Shown: positions 49,001 to 62,300 of the stretch, in pieces | Position numbering within the stretch: the first letter of the stretch is position 1 | Layout of the letters: each line of letters opens with the position of its first letter | Assembly (NCBI GenBank): GCA_012932295.1 | Contig: JAAONU010000001.1 | Span: forward strand, 26,574,550-26,638,549 | DNA from: Cyclina sinensis | Taxonomy: Eukaryota; Mollusca; Bivalvia; Venerida; Veneridae | Length of the DNA: 64,000 bases | Direction of reading: 5' to 3' | Made by a program: the position numbers and the translations under genes | Notes under the pieces: model-generated | Databases searched by the model: none | What the model was told of the DNA's origin: nothing | Seen by the model: the letters and a program-made list of their open reading frames with translations, nothing else

Positions 49001-52000
49001 TCAGAAACCGTAAGGCATAGAGCTTAGATATTTGGTGTGTAGCATTGTCTAATGGACCTCTACCAAGTTTTTTCAAATCATGGCCTCTGGGTCAAAAAAA
49101 GCCCTGCCCCAGGGGTCACTTGTTTTACATAGAGTTATATAGGAAAATCTGAAAAAATCTTCTTGTCAGAAACTGTAAGTTATAGAGCTTAGATATTTTG
49201 TGTGTAGCATTGTCTAGTGGACCTCTACCAAGTTTGTTCAAATCATGGCCTCTGGGTCAAAAATGGCCCCGCCCCAGGGGTCACTTGTTTTACATAGAGT
49301 TATATAGGAAAAACTTTAAAAGTCTTCTTGTCAGAAACTGTAAGGCATAGAGCTTAGATATTCTGTGTGTAGCATTGTCTAGTGGACCTCTAATAAGTTT
49401 GTTCAAATCATAGCCACTGGGTCAAAATAGGCCCAGCCCTAGGCGTCACTTGTTTACATAGAGTTATATAGGAAAAGGTTTTAAAAATCTTCACAGAATA
49501 AACCATAAGGCTTAGAGTTAAGATATTTTGTATGAAGCATTGTCTAGAAGACCTCTATCAAGTTTGTTCAAGTCATGGCCCCTTGGTCAAAAATGGCCCC
49601 GCCCCAGGGGTCACATGTTTTACATAGAGTTATATAGGAAAAGCTTTAAAAATCTTCTTGTCATAAACAACAAGGCCCAGAGTTAAGATATTTGGTGTGT
49701 AGCATTATCTAATGGACCTCTCTCAAGTTTGTTCAAATCATGGCCCCTTGGTCAAAATAGGCCCTGCCCTAGGGGTCACATGTTTTACATAGAGTTATAT
49801 AGGGAAAACTTGAAAAATCTTCTTGTCAGAAACCACAAGTCCTAGAGTTAAGATATTTGGTATGCAGCATTGTCTAGTGGACCTCTACCAAGTTTGTTAG
49901 AAAAATATCCCTGGGGTCACTATTGGCCCCGCCCGAGGGGTCACAAGTTTTAAATAACAATATAGAAGAAAATCTTTAAAAATCTTCTTGTCTGAAACCA
50001 CAAAGCCTAGAATTTTAAAATTTTGCACGAAGCAAGCTTTACCAAGCTTTTTCAAATTATTAGATCAGGTTAAAGGTCACTGAGGCTAAAAGTAGATTTA
50101 TCTACTGTACCTCATAGAGCCTTCATTTATAGACCAATATCTTTGATATTCAGTATAGAGGTTCCTTGCATGGACCTCTACCCATACGTAGGGTTTGAGG
50201 TCACTGGGTCAAGGTCAAGGTCACCATAACTTATAATAGATATTTCTACTTTCTGTCATAGAGCCTTTATTTATTGACTGATATTTTACATATTTGGTTT
50301 GTAGGCACTTACATATTTCCAATTAAAAAATGAAATACTGCTTAACAGCAAACCTACAGCCAAAGTACTCAGGTGAGCGATCCAGGGCCATCATGGCCCT
50401 CTTGTTTTCTTTATTATTTACAATGTAGTTGTACTGAAGTGATGAACTTTGGTTTATTTAAGAGGTTATTGTTTTAGAGAGAGGTTCAGTGACCTTACAC
50501 TGCCGGTGAAGCTGAACTTAGATAACACCAGTTTATAGGGATGCCTTCATTATGAATTGATTTATAGCTCTGCCACTGAAAAGTCTAGTGCAGTTTTTCA
50601 AGAAATATGTCCTTTCTTGGAGCCACTGCCACTTTGCTGCAGCAAAAAATAAAACTAAGTAAATTTACCGAGAAATATTTTTAAAGGAAATAGTGGATAG
50701 ATGCTTGATGATGTACATTCAGAAGAAGACCTAAGGAACTGTATTAAATTATCCCCTCTTATCAGTGTTTTTTCTCTCATGATATCTATGCTTATTTTGT
50801 GTTCTGTTATATTAATAAGCTTGTCAGAAAAACGAATACATTTTGTGCTCAGTATATTGTGTGATTTTCTGACTAATTCTTGTATTAATTGTGTTGCAAT
50901 GACATCAAGGTGAGTAGGTGTTAATATATGTTATTAAATAATTCATTTGTTATAGGCCCTGTTATTTGTTGTTGTTATTTGTCCTGAGGACAATGTATGC
51001 CCTGAAGACAAATAACAGGGTATGTGTCAATTTAAATATTTAATGACAATTATATTTGATAACAATTCCAGAATTGCTCACCTTCCATCTTTCTGTCATG
51101 TTCATGAGAGTTACAAGTTGTGAAAAAATTGGCTCTTCATACAAATACCGTGCCAAGGCAATATACAACATTTTTGGGTAGTCACTAAGTACTGCTAAAT
51201 AAGATAAAAGTTGATAGCATAATTTCAAATTTTCTTAAATCTTGATGCTATCACCTGGAAAGAAAATGGCTGCCATTTTAAATTGATTTCCATATCAGTT
51301 TTTCGGACCTGATCTATAAGCCAACCAAATTGACCTATAAGAGTGTCAGTATCAATATCACTTTTCTAGCCCCGGGCCAATCAGTGTTACTGATAATTGG
51401 CACTGATATTTAGAAAGTCCACATTTTATTGCATCAGGTGTCTGGTATGATATAGGGGCAAATAATTAATAGTTATGAAATAATAGTTGTTATTTTATAA
51501 GTTAATTTAAGGACACCCCTTGTTCAGTGTATAGAGTATTTCTCCACCCCCACTCCCCAATCCCTGTGATTCATCAAAACAGTCCCTGAAAGTTTTGTCT
51601 TTGTACACAGCTACTGCCATTGTTCTGTTTACAGACTAGGAACATGCTGGTTAGTGTAAATGATTTATGAAGCCCTGACAGATTCTTTATGTTCAATCAG
51701 TGTCATTTAGACTCATAATTGGAATTGAAGAAGCTGGTGGCAGTGTATTCATTATGATAGTGGTTGTTATTTAGTGGAATGATGTTGTTAACTTAAAAGA
51801 TCTAGTGAACTTGATAACAACTGTACTTTACTAATATTATCTTTGCCTATAAAATGGGAACAATATTTTTTTTCTGTTGAGTTGAATTTAAGTGGAAGGG
51901 ATCATTTAGGTCTGTTGAGAATTCACATTTTTATAAAGCAAAAGAATTGGTCATATACTTTAAGAAGTATGAACATGACCAAAATGTTGTCAGACTCGTA

Positions 52001-53323
52001 TCAGTCTCAGGTCTTATTCACTCTAACTCAAAAGTGAAGACCTGACAATTTCTCTAAAATCTGGAAAAAATGAGTATCAAGAACTGATTTTGCAGGAAAT
52101 ATACAGAATAAAAAATGAACATAAGAATATCCATGTGTATGATTAACTGTGACAATTTGCAATAATTTTATATGCCAGAAAACATCTATAGTACATTTAC
52201 AGGCAATAATCTGAGGAATGATATTTATAGCATACACAAATGTATGTTATAATCAGAGCAATATTTAATGTGCCATCATTATTACGCTTTATTTACTGAT
52301 TTTAAAATAATACGGTACACTTGACCACCATAAGTAGATGATGTGTCACTTGCAAGACCCAGGTCCCTAGGTCAAAGTTCAAAGTCACAGCAGAGGATTG
52401 AACTTTGTGTATTTGTCATATAGTGTTAAGTGCAGTTGGAGTTTGTGTCCAGTCAGTAACTTCTGCATGCATGATGGGATTTCAAATTAAATTGGTACAC
52501 TTGACCACCATAAGGAGACGATGTGTCATGTGCAAGACCCAGGTCCTAGATCAAAGGTCAAGGTCACAGTAGGGGATTAAACTTAGTATATTTCTCTGGT
52601 CCATAACTTTTGCATGCATAATGGTATTTCTATATCAGTTGTCACACTTGACCACCATAAGTAGAGGATGCCATTTTAGCTCGTCTGTTTTCGAAAGAAA
52701 AAGTGGAGCTATTATGGTCTCTGAGCCATCATCTTCTGAGTCATACAAAAACTTTAATGTAGCTGATTATTCTTAAACCATAAGACTTTGAGTTTGAATA
52801 TTTGGTGTGTAGCATTGTCTAGTGGACCTCTGCCATGCTGATTCAAATCATGACCCCAGGGTCAATATTAGCCCCACCCTGGGGCTTATATATGGTTATA
52901 TAGGAAAAACTTTAAAAATCTTCTACGTTAAAACTGCATAACACAGAGCTTTGTAATTTTATGCAAGGCATCTTCTAGTAGACCTCTATTAACATTGTTC
53001 ATATTATGTCCCAGTGTGAAAATTAGCCCCATTCCAGGGTCACTTGCAAAAAAGTTCTGGGAAAGCACAAAGCCTAGAAGTTAACTATTTACTTACATGG
53101 GGTGGGTAAGTACTTTCCTTATCCCCCCCACCAAATACACACACACTCACATGGGACACCGCTCACTGTTACCTCCCCCACCCACTTCAAAAAGATTTTT
53201 TTTATTGATATTTTGTTTGTTAATGTGAAGGATCTTGCCCTTCCCTGAAGACATTGGTTTATTTTTTCATTTTTTAATTATTTTTTTTATGTGTAGGTAC
53301 CTGCCCATTCTCCCCTGACCTCT

Positions 53324-53355
<32 letters not shown>

Positions 53356-56300
53356 AGACCAAGAACCAACAAAAAAAATAGAAACGATTTAAGGGCAAAA
53401 AACAATTTGAGTTCACAGGTGCTCGGCATAGGTTTAACTATTTATTATATGACTGTCATACAATTTTCTTCTCTTCCAAAAAAAATTTTTATATGGTACA
53501 TATATAATGGAGTAAAGGTATACATCGCATATACAGTCAACATAGTTAAACGATCATTGTCACGTCAATTTTCCACCAATTTTACACTTTCATACACCAA
53601 TCTTTACAAAATTGACCACTCTCTATGAAAATCGAACTGTCATCGCAGGTGTTTTTACTGTCTGATAAATACTAAATGGCAAACAGGCCGAAAACGTTAC
53701 TCGTCAGAGATCTGACCGCTGACACTCTTTGAAACACACAAGAGTTATTGTGCATTATATCCATCTGTCTGATAAAATATTTCAACTTTACCCTATACTG
53801 AACAATGAAATAGTCCTAACTAAGCGAAGCTAACCTTATTTCCGGATAGTTAGTTGCCTTTATGACCTACATTCTCCCCAGTGCTGCAGTTATAGTTGTC
53901 TTTATGATCTGCATTCTCCCCTGTGCTGCAGTTAGTTCTCTTTATAATCTACATTTTCCCCTTTGCTGCAGCCAGTTGCCTTTATGACCTACATTCTCCC
54001 CTGTGCTGCAGTTAGTTGCCTTTATGATCTACATTCTCCCCAGTGCCACAGTTAGTTGGCTTTATGATCTACATTCTATCCTATGCCTCAGTTAGTTCTT
54101 TCTATGATCTACATTTGCCCCTGTGGTGCAGTTACTTGCCTTTATGATCTACATTTCCCCTGTGCTGCAGTTAGTTGCCTTTATGACCTACATTTTCCCC
54201 TTTGCTGCAGTAAGTTGTCTTAATGACCTACATTCTCCCCTGTGCTGCAGTTAGTTGCCTTTATGACTTACATTCTCCCCTGTGCCGCAGTTAGTTGTAT
54301 TTATGATAAAAAAATTCTCCCCTCTGCTGCAGTTACTTGCCTTTATGACCTGCATTTCCCCTGTGCTGCAGTTACTTGCCTTTATGACCTGCATTCTCCC
54401 CTGTGGTGCAGTTACTTGTCTTTATGACCTGCATTCTCCCCTGTGCTGCAGTTAGTTCCCTTTTGACCTACATTCTCCCCTGTGCTGCAGTTACTTGCCT
54501 TAATGACCTGCATTCTCCCCTGTGGTGCAGTTACTTGCCTTTTTGATCTATATTTCCCCTGTGCTGCAGTTAGTTGTCTATATGACCTACATTCTCCCCT
54601 GTGCTGCAGTTAGTTGTCTTCATGATCTGCATTCTCCCCTGTGCTGCAGTTAGTTCTCTTTATAATCTACATTTTCCCCTGTGCTGCAGTTAGTTGCCTT
54701 TATGACCTACATTCTCCCCTGTGCTGCAGTTACTTGCCTTTATGATCTACATTTCCCCTGTGCTGCAGTTAGTTACCTTTATGACCTACATTCTCCCCTG
54801 TGCTGCAGATACTTGCCTTTATGATCTACATTTCCCCTGTGCTGCAGTTAGTTGCCTTTATGACCTACATTCTCCCCTGTGCTGCAGATACTTGCCTTTA
54901 TGACCTGCATTCTCCCCTGTGCTGCAGTTAGTTGTCTTCATGATCTGCATTCTCCCCTGTGCTGCAGTTAGTTCTTTTTATAATCTACATTTTCCCAAGT
55001 GCTGCAGTTAGTTTCCTTTATGACCTACATTCTCCCCTGTGCTGCAGTTAGTTGTCTATATGACCTACATTTTCCCCTGTGCTGCAGTTAGTTGCCTTTA
55101 TGACCTACATTCTCCCCTTTGCTGCAGTTAGTTGGCTTTATGATCTACATTCTATCCTATGCCTCAGTTAGTTCTCTTTATGATCTACATTTGCCACTGT
55201 GGTGTAATTACTTGCTTTATGACCTACATTCTCCCCTGTGCTGCAGTTATTTGGCCTATTGATCTACATTCTATCCTATGCCTCAGTTAGTTCTCTCCTG
55301 TGGTGTAATTACTTGCCTTTATGACCTACATTCTCCCCTGTGCTGCAGTTAGTTGTCTACATGACCTACATTCACCCCTGTGCTGCAGTTAGTTGTCTAT
55401 ATGACCTACATTCTCCCCTGTGCTGCAGTTAGTTGTCTATATGACCTACATTCTCCCCTGTGCTGCAGTTAGTTGCCTTTATGATCTACATTCTGCCCTG
55501 TGCTGCAGTTATAGTTGTCTTTATGATCTGCATTCTGCCCTGTGCTGCAGTTAGTTCTCTTTATAATATACATTTTTCCCTGTGCTGCAGTAAGTTGCCT
55601 TTATGAACTACATTCTCCCCTCTGCTGCAGTTAGTTGCCTTTATGACCTACATTTCCCCTTTGCTGCTGTTAGTTGCCTTTATGACCTACATTCTCCCCT
55701 GTGCTGCAGTTAGTTGTCTTTATTATCTATATTCTCTCCTGTGCTGCAGTTACTTGCCTTTTTGATCTACATTCTGCCCTGTGCTGCAGTTATAGTTGTC
55801 TTTATGATCTGCATTCTGCCCTGTGCTGCAGTTAGTTCTCTTTATAATATACATTTTTCCCTGTGCTGCAGTAAGTTGCCTTTATGAACTACATTCTCCC
55901 CTCTGCTGCAGTTAGTTGCCTTTATGACCTACATTTCCCCTTTGCTGCTGTTAGTTGCCTTTATGACCTACATTCTCCCCTGTGCTGCAGTTAGTTGTCT
56001 TTATTATCTATATTCTCTCCTGTGCTGCAGTTACTTGCCTTTTTGATCTACATTCTGCCCTGTGCTTCAGTTAGTTGTCTTAATGACCTACATTCTCACC
56101 TGTGCTGCAGTTAGTTGCCTTTATGACCTACATTCTCCCCTGTGCTGCAGTTTCTTGCCTTTATGACCTGCATTCTCCCCTGTGCTGCAGTTACTTGCTA
56201 TTATGATCTAAATTTCCCCTGTGCTGCAGTTAGTTGCCTTTATGACCTACATTCTCCCCTGTGCTGCAGTTACTTGCCTTTATGATCTACATTTCCCCTG

Positions 56301-59300
56301 TGCTGCAGTTAGTTGCCTTTATGATCTACATTTCCCCTTTGCTGCAGTTAGTTGCCTTTATGAACTACATTCTCCCCTGTGTTGCAGTAAGTTATCTATA
56401 TGATCTATATTTCCCCTGTGCTGCAGTTAGTTGCCTTTATGATCTACATTTCCCCTTTGCTGCAGTTAGTTGCCTTTATGAACTACTTTCTCCCCTGTGC
56501 TGCAGTTAGTTGCCTTTATGATCTACATTTCCCCTTTGCTGCAGTTAGTTGCCTTTATGAACTACATTCCCCCCTGTGCTGCAGTTAGTTGCTTATATGA
56601 TCTACATTTCCCCTGTGCTGCAGTTAGTTGCCTTTATGATCTATATTTCCCCTTTGCTGCAGTTAGTTGCCTTTATATACTACATTCTCCCCTGTGCTGC
56701 AGTTAGTTGCCTATATGATCTACATTTCCCCTGTGCTGCAGTTAGTTGCCTTTATGATCTACATTTCCCCTGTGCTGCAGTTAGTTGCCGTTATGAACTA
56801 CATTTCCCCTGTGCTGCAGTTAGTTGCCTTTATGATCTACATTTCCCCTGTGCTGCAGTTAGTTGCCGTTATGAACTACATTCTCCCCTGTGCTGCAGTT
56901 AGTTGCCTTTATGATCTACATTTCCCCTTTGCTGCAGTTAGTTGCCTTTATGAACTACATTCTCCCCTGTGCTGCAGTTAGTTGCCTATATGATCTACAT
57001 TTCCCCTGTGCTGCAGTTAGTTGCCTTTATGATCTACATTTCCCCTTTGCTGCAGTTAGTTGCCTTTATGAACTACATTCTTCCCTGTGCTGCAGTTAGT
57101 TGCCTATATGATCTACATTTCCCCTGTGCTGCAGTTAGTTGCCTTTATGATCTACATTTCCCCTGTGCTGCAGTTAGTTGCCGTTATGAACTACATTCTC
57201 CCCTGTGCTGCAGTTAGTTGCCTTTATGATCTACATTTCCCCTGTGCTGCAGTTAGTTGCCTTTATGACCTACATTCTCCCCTGTGCTGCAGTTAGTTGC
57301 CTTTATGATCTACATTTCCCCTTTGCTGCAGTTAGTTGCCTTTATGAACTACATTCTCCCCTGTGCTGCAGTTAGTTGCCTATATGATCTACATTTCCCC
57401 TGTGCTGCAGTTAGTTGCCTTTATGATCTACATTTCCCCTTTGCTGCAGTTAGTTGCCTTTATGAACTACATTCTCCCCTGTGCTGCAGTTAGTTGCCTA
57501 TATGATCTACATTTCCCCTGTGCTGCAGTTAGTTGCCTTTATGATCTATATTTCCCCTGTGCTGCAGTTAGTTGCCGTTATGAACTACATTCTCCCCTGT
57601 GCTGCAGTTAGTTGCCTTTATGATCTACATTTCCCCTTTGCTGCAGTTAGTTGCCTTTATGACCTACATTCTCCCCTGTGCTGCAGTTAGTTGTCTTTAT
57701 GATCTACTTCAAACTTCATATGATGATTGGTTACATTGAGAAAATGACCCCTGTACATCTATGGATTAATAAGTCAGATGTCAAGGTCACAATGACCTTA
57801 ACACTGAAAAGCATTTCTGCTGTATAACTTTGCAACTACTTCCCATACAGACTTCAAACTTCTTAGGATGATTGCCATGATTGATTACATGACCTCTATA
57901 CTTTTTGGGGTAAGTTCATAAAAGGTCAAGGTGACAGTCAGCTAAACAATCAATAGTTCTGCACTATAACTTGATAACAATGCATCACAGCATGAACATC
58001 ATAACTTCTGAAAGACTGACATATTAAATGAATTATAAAACCTAAAATTCAGATATGATAAAAATCCATAAAACTCTAAAATTCATATTATAAAATGTTA
58101 AAAATCAAAATATTATAAATCGAAAGCAGAAAATTCTAAATTGAAAGCAAATCATTCAGTTCCAAAGCCTAAGGTTTCCTCCCTTATATCACAAAAGCAT
58201 CATACTTAGAAAAAACACCCTTGGGGCATACCATTGTTTCAAAATATTTCCCACCCAGACCTCTTCAGGGGCAGATCCAGGATTTCAGGTTGGGGGGGGG
58301 GGGGGGCGTAAAATGCCCAATTTGTGTCCATTTCAACCGTTGTGGTTATGCTAGAGTATACTGATTTGGCAATATCACATGGGCCTCTGATTATTCAATT
58401 CAGTGTTTGACAATGAAGTATACATTATTCAAAGACATATTCAAAATAGACCTACAATAACACTACGCTCCCTCACAGCTAAATGAATACACTACAGTTA
58501 CTTCACACCGCTGCTTTAAAACCAGTAGATTTATGATATTGACCTTTACAATGAACTTTTAAACAACCAGTGAAAGTGCACAAATATCCCCAAAACTGAA
58601 AAATCTTTAAACCATTTTTCTTTGGTTTAAACAATCATGTGATTTCAAAAATTATAAATAGACGGGTGTTTTCTGACAATTTTGTAAACACATTTCAACT
58701 ATGCGTTTACGTAAACATCTTAATACAGCAATTAAACGTCTAAAAACAACCATACAATCACGATTTTAACCTTTTTGATAGTTTTACCGGTTTTTTTAGG
58801 TATACATATTATAAATCACTTTGAAAAGTGAAATACATAAGTATCATGCAGACATGCATTGTTTATTTACTTTTTGGGTTGTCAATTGTATGTATGGACA
58901 TTTCGTTGTAAGCTAGTCACTGATTGGCTGAAAAGTAACTGTGGATTTCCCTGTCTAAAAATAAAAATATCATTCTGAAAATTGAATTTTAGCAGAGGTA
59001 AGAAAGTGAAACATTCGACCGATGCGCAGGAGAGTACAATAACACCTAAGGTCCTGGAATTTTTTTGAGGGGGGCCGGCGGCCCCCCCCCCCCTTTGGAT
59101 CTGCTAGTGCTCTTCGTCATGAAACACAATGCAACTGCTCTCTACACACTCCTAAGCTGCACATTTTTTTACTCTCTTGTGTTTGTTTGGGGGACATTGA
59201 TTCCAATAATATCCTTATTGTTGTTTTTTGTTGGTCATAATTTTTTTATTTAGATTACCATTTTTTTTAAATTTCTTCTATTTTTGTTAACATACATGGC

Positions 59301-62300
59301 AGAAGAAATATAAATAACTTGTTTGTAAACTAAAGCTTCTCTCTATGACAGTAAGTTCATCATCTGGGATTATTTATTTCTGTGTAGAAACAGTAATATA
59401 AATATTATATTAATTTATGAGGCTGTTGACTTGGGAAAGATATACATGTGAAGCTTTGAAAGCCTGCAGGGAATATTATATTTTTGAAGATAAGAATTAT
59501 AACATTGATGATTTTTGAGGTGTTAAGGTCACTGCCTTGGTAAACACTTTAACAGCTATTACTTGTTTAGGTTCATTAGTTCAAGCTCTTCAGTAACCCT
59601 ACCCTGCTAAATATCTTAGATGGATTTGTCCATCAATCAATAGTTTTAAAAAAGTGACCAGTTTAGTAGTAGCCATGAAGACCATGAATAGACTGCAGTG
59701 GTGTGCATGCTAATTGTGGTCTGCAATGATCACAAAGGTAAAAATAATAGCTGACATTAGAGTAAAGATCAAGTAAAGATTTATTTAGAAAGCTGATTTA
59801 AGGCAAGGAACCAGCCAGAGGTTGAGGCAAGTGTGATATTGGTGCTCCCTACAACCTGCTTTAAAACTCAAGTGGCAAAATTTAATGTTTTGCTATTGAC
59901 CATTCCATGGCGGTAACCCCATGGGTTCTCATTTTAATTGTTTGTGGTGTCTATTTTTTAACTGATCAGTATATTAATTTATGCTCTCTTTTCCTCTTTT
60001 CTTTTTGACTGTGTGGGGAGGCTGTGTTTTCTGTCTAGGCATTTTTTTTTTCTTCACCAAACACTTCATACTGAGACCATATTTGCCTGAATTTGTGGCT
60101 TACTTGCAGTATGGTTAAAACTGTTTACTGCAATACGGGTTTTTGAGATGTCAGGATTAGTGTCCTAGAGTCACATAACTGCATTTGTATCATAAAATTG
60201 TCAGTTTTTCTACACAGATGTGAAAATCCTTGTTACACTAATTCGAGAAATAAAATCTTGACTTGCCAAATAAAGAATTTCTTGACAAAGCTTATGTAGT
60301 ACATTTTTATTGACATTTGTTCTGAAATTTCTGCTATTGTAATACATAGTATAACTGTTCTGCTGAAAGTGCAGGGCATGCATTAAAAAAAAATGCATTA
60401 TGACATAATGGAATAAATAGAATTTTATGGTTAATTTATAGTCTGTCTATTAGGAGAAATTAATAAGGAGGAACTGTAATTGATTTGCATGTCCCTTGCG
60501 GAAAATCACATTCTGTGTACATGCTGCTTTAACAGGATGCTGAATACTGACTTGCAGAGACATTGCTGATAGAAATTGTCCTCTTTGAAAGCTGTCAGCC
60601 AACCTTTATCAGGCTGTCTGTATTTTCCACAGTAACTGCAATTCTAGTTACAGCAGGCTAATTCTGAATCAGAGCAGATCCTGTAAAGCATTAGGAAATT
60701 TAAACTGCTTTCTTGAATTTGAGACGTACTGCTACCAGTAATGTTTAAATGCTGCATATTGACAAACATTAACAATAACATAAAATTTGTGTATGTAAAG
60801 TTGATGAAACTTGGTATATAAATAGATGGCAATATGGAGATTATGCATGTCACTTTGTTTTTATCCTTGGATCAAAACTGTGGTTGCTATAGTAAAGGAA
60901 ATTATCAAAATATGGCTTTAACTGATGGATCCATGGATGATTCAAGTTTACCAGCTAGGTTTATGAAAATTAGTATGACTAGAAAGGTATATGATACTAA
61001 ATTCATGAATGTAATTCTCAAATTTCATGGTAATGGGTTTCACTCCATTGTACAAAATGGCAGCCAGAGCAAAAAATAGATTTTGATGTCAACATTATGC
61101 TTCAGTATAAAATCTTTGAAAATCCAATCTTGTCAGAAACCATAAGCATTGTGTAGTTGACATCTACAAAAATTTTACAAATTATATCCCTTGGATCAAA
61201 ACTGACCCCGCCCACAGGTCACTTGTTCTACATTGAATTGTGTAGGAAAAACTTTTAGTCTTCTTAGAGCAAATATTTCATCAGAATGACTTTTTATGTC
61301 TATATGCATCACTTAAAGAATACGAAAATATCTTTTTTTGAGCATGATTTATATTGACTTGCATCTGTACACAAACTACATTGTTGAGTTTCATTTCAAG
61401 AAACATATCATCTATTGATTGCAGTCTTTTATGTCTGTATTTGCTTACTCTCATTTTCTGCAATGGTGCACACTATGCCACCCACAGTTGGTGGAGGACG
61501 TGTTTAGTCATTAGTTTGAACTTCACAGAGTTTGTAATTGGCTTCTTGGTAAGTTTCCTTCTCAGTGCATTGGTAATATAGTTTGAAATAAGCATTGTTA
61601 CAATTTTTTTTTTTTACATTAGCGGACTGGTGTAGGATGAAAAGTTTAAAGAAACAAAAACTGTGAAGCTTTATGGGTAGACACAGATGCAGAAGTCATA
61701 AAAATTGTATGACTTATGTCAGACATTAAAGGCCTACTTTTGATGAAGAAAAAACAAAAAGCTCTGTATCTGAGACACACAGGGTAACGGAGCTCAAACC
61801 TGCATCCTTCATTATAGTGGCTGGTGTTAACATTAAGTAGCCACACAAAGTAAGTGGAAGAAATAAATTGTTCCTTCCTGCTTACAAGACTATTCACATA
61901 CAAGACGCACCACTTAAATTGACTTTCTTGTGGATTTTGCAATGACACTCTTAAATAAGAGGCAGAAAGATTTTTTGTTGATGATTTTATCTGATGTCTT
62001 CATTTTCTAGTCATTTTGGAATTAAAATTTGAATTTTATTTACTCATGAGGTCAAATAGGAACACATTGATAATGATTTTGATACATTCTTGATCTTATG
62101 CCATCAAAGTGTGTATTTTAAAGATTATTAATTCTACTCTACTTGAGTGCTCTTAGAAAATATGTGCCTGTGTTTTATTGCCAGTGGTATAAAAATCATC
62201 AAAGTAGTGGACATTAGGACTTATCCAGTACAAATACTGCCAGAGAAAATTTCCAGAGAAAGTACGAAAATCTTATACAGGTAACACCCTTACGTAACTC

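Noticed and set aside
54242..57690. Many overlapping plus-strand open frames rich in Leu, Cys, Tyr and Phe
   Set aside because: They are the translation of the 39-bp satellite (13 codons per unit); frames switch whenever a 40-bp unit occurs. No start context, splice signal or domain.
53848..57707. CRISPR-like array
   Set aside because: Units abut without unique spacers, the sequence is eukaryotic, and no cas genes exist; it is a satellite.
60207..60334. Minus-strand segment with acceptor-like 'caatagcag' and about 42 open codons to a stop
   Set aside because: Weak polypyrimidine tract, AT-rich composition and no partner exon or domain.
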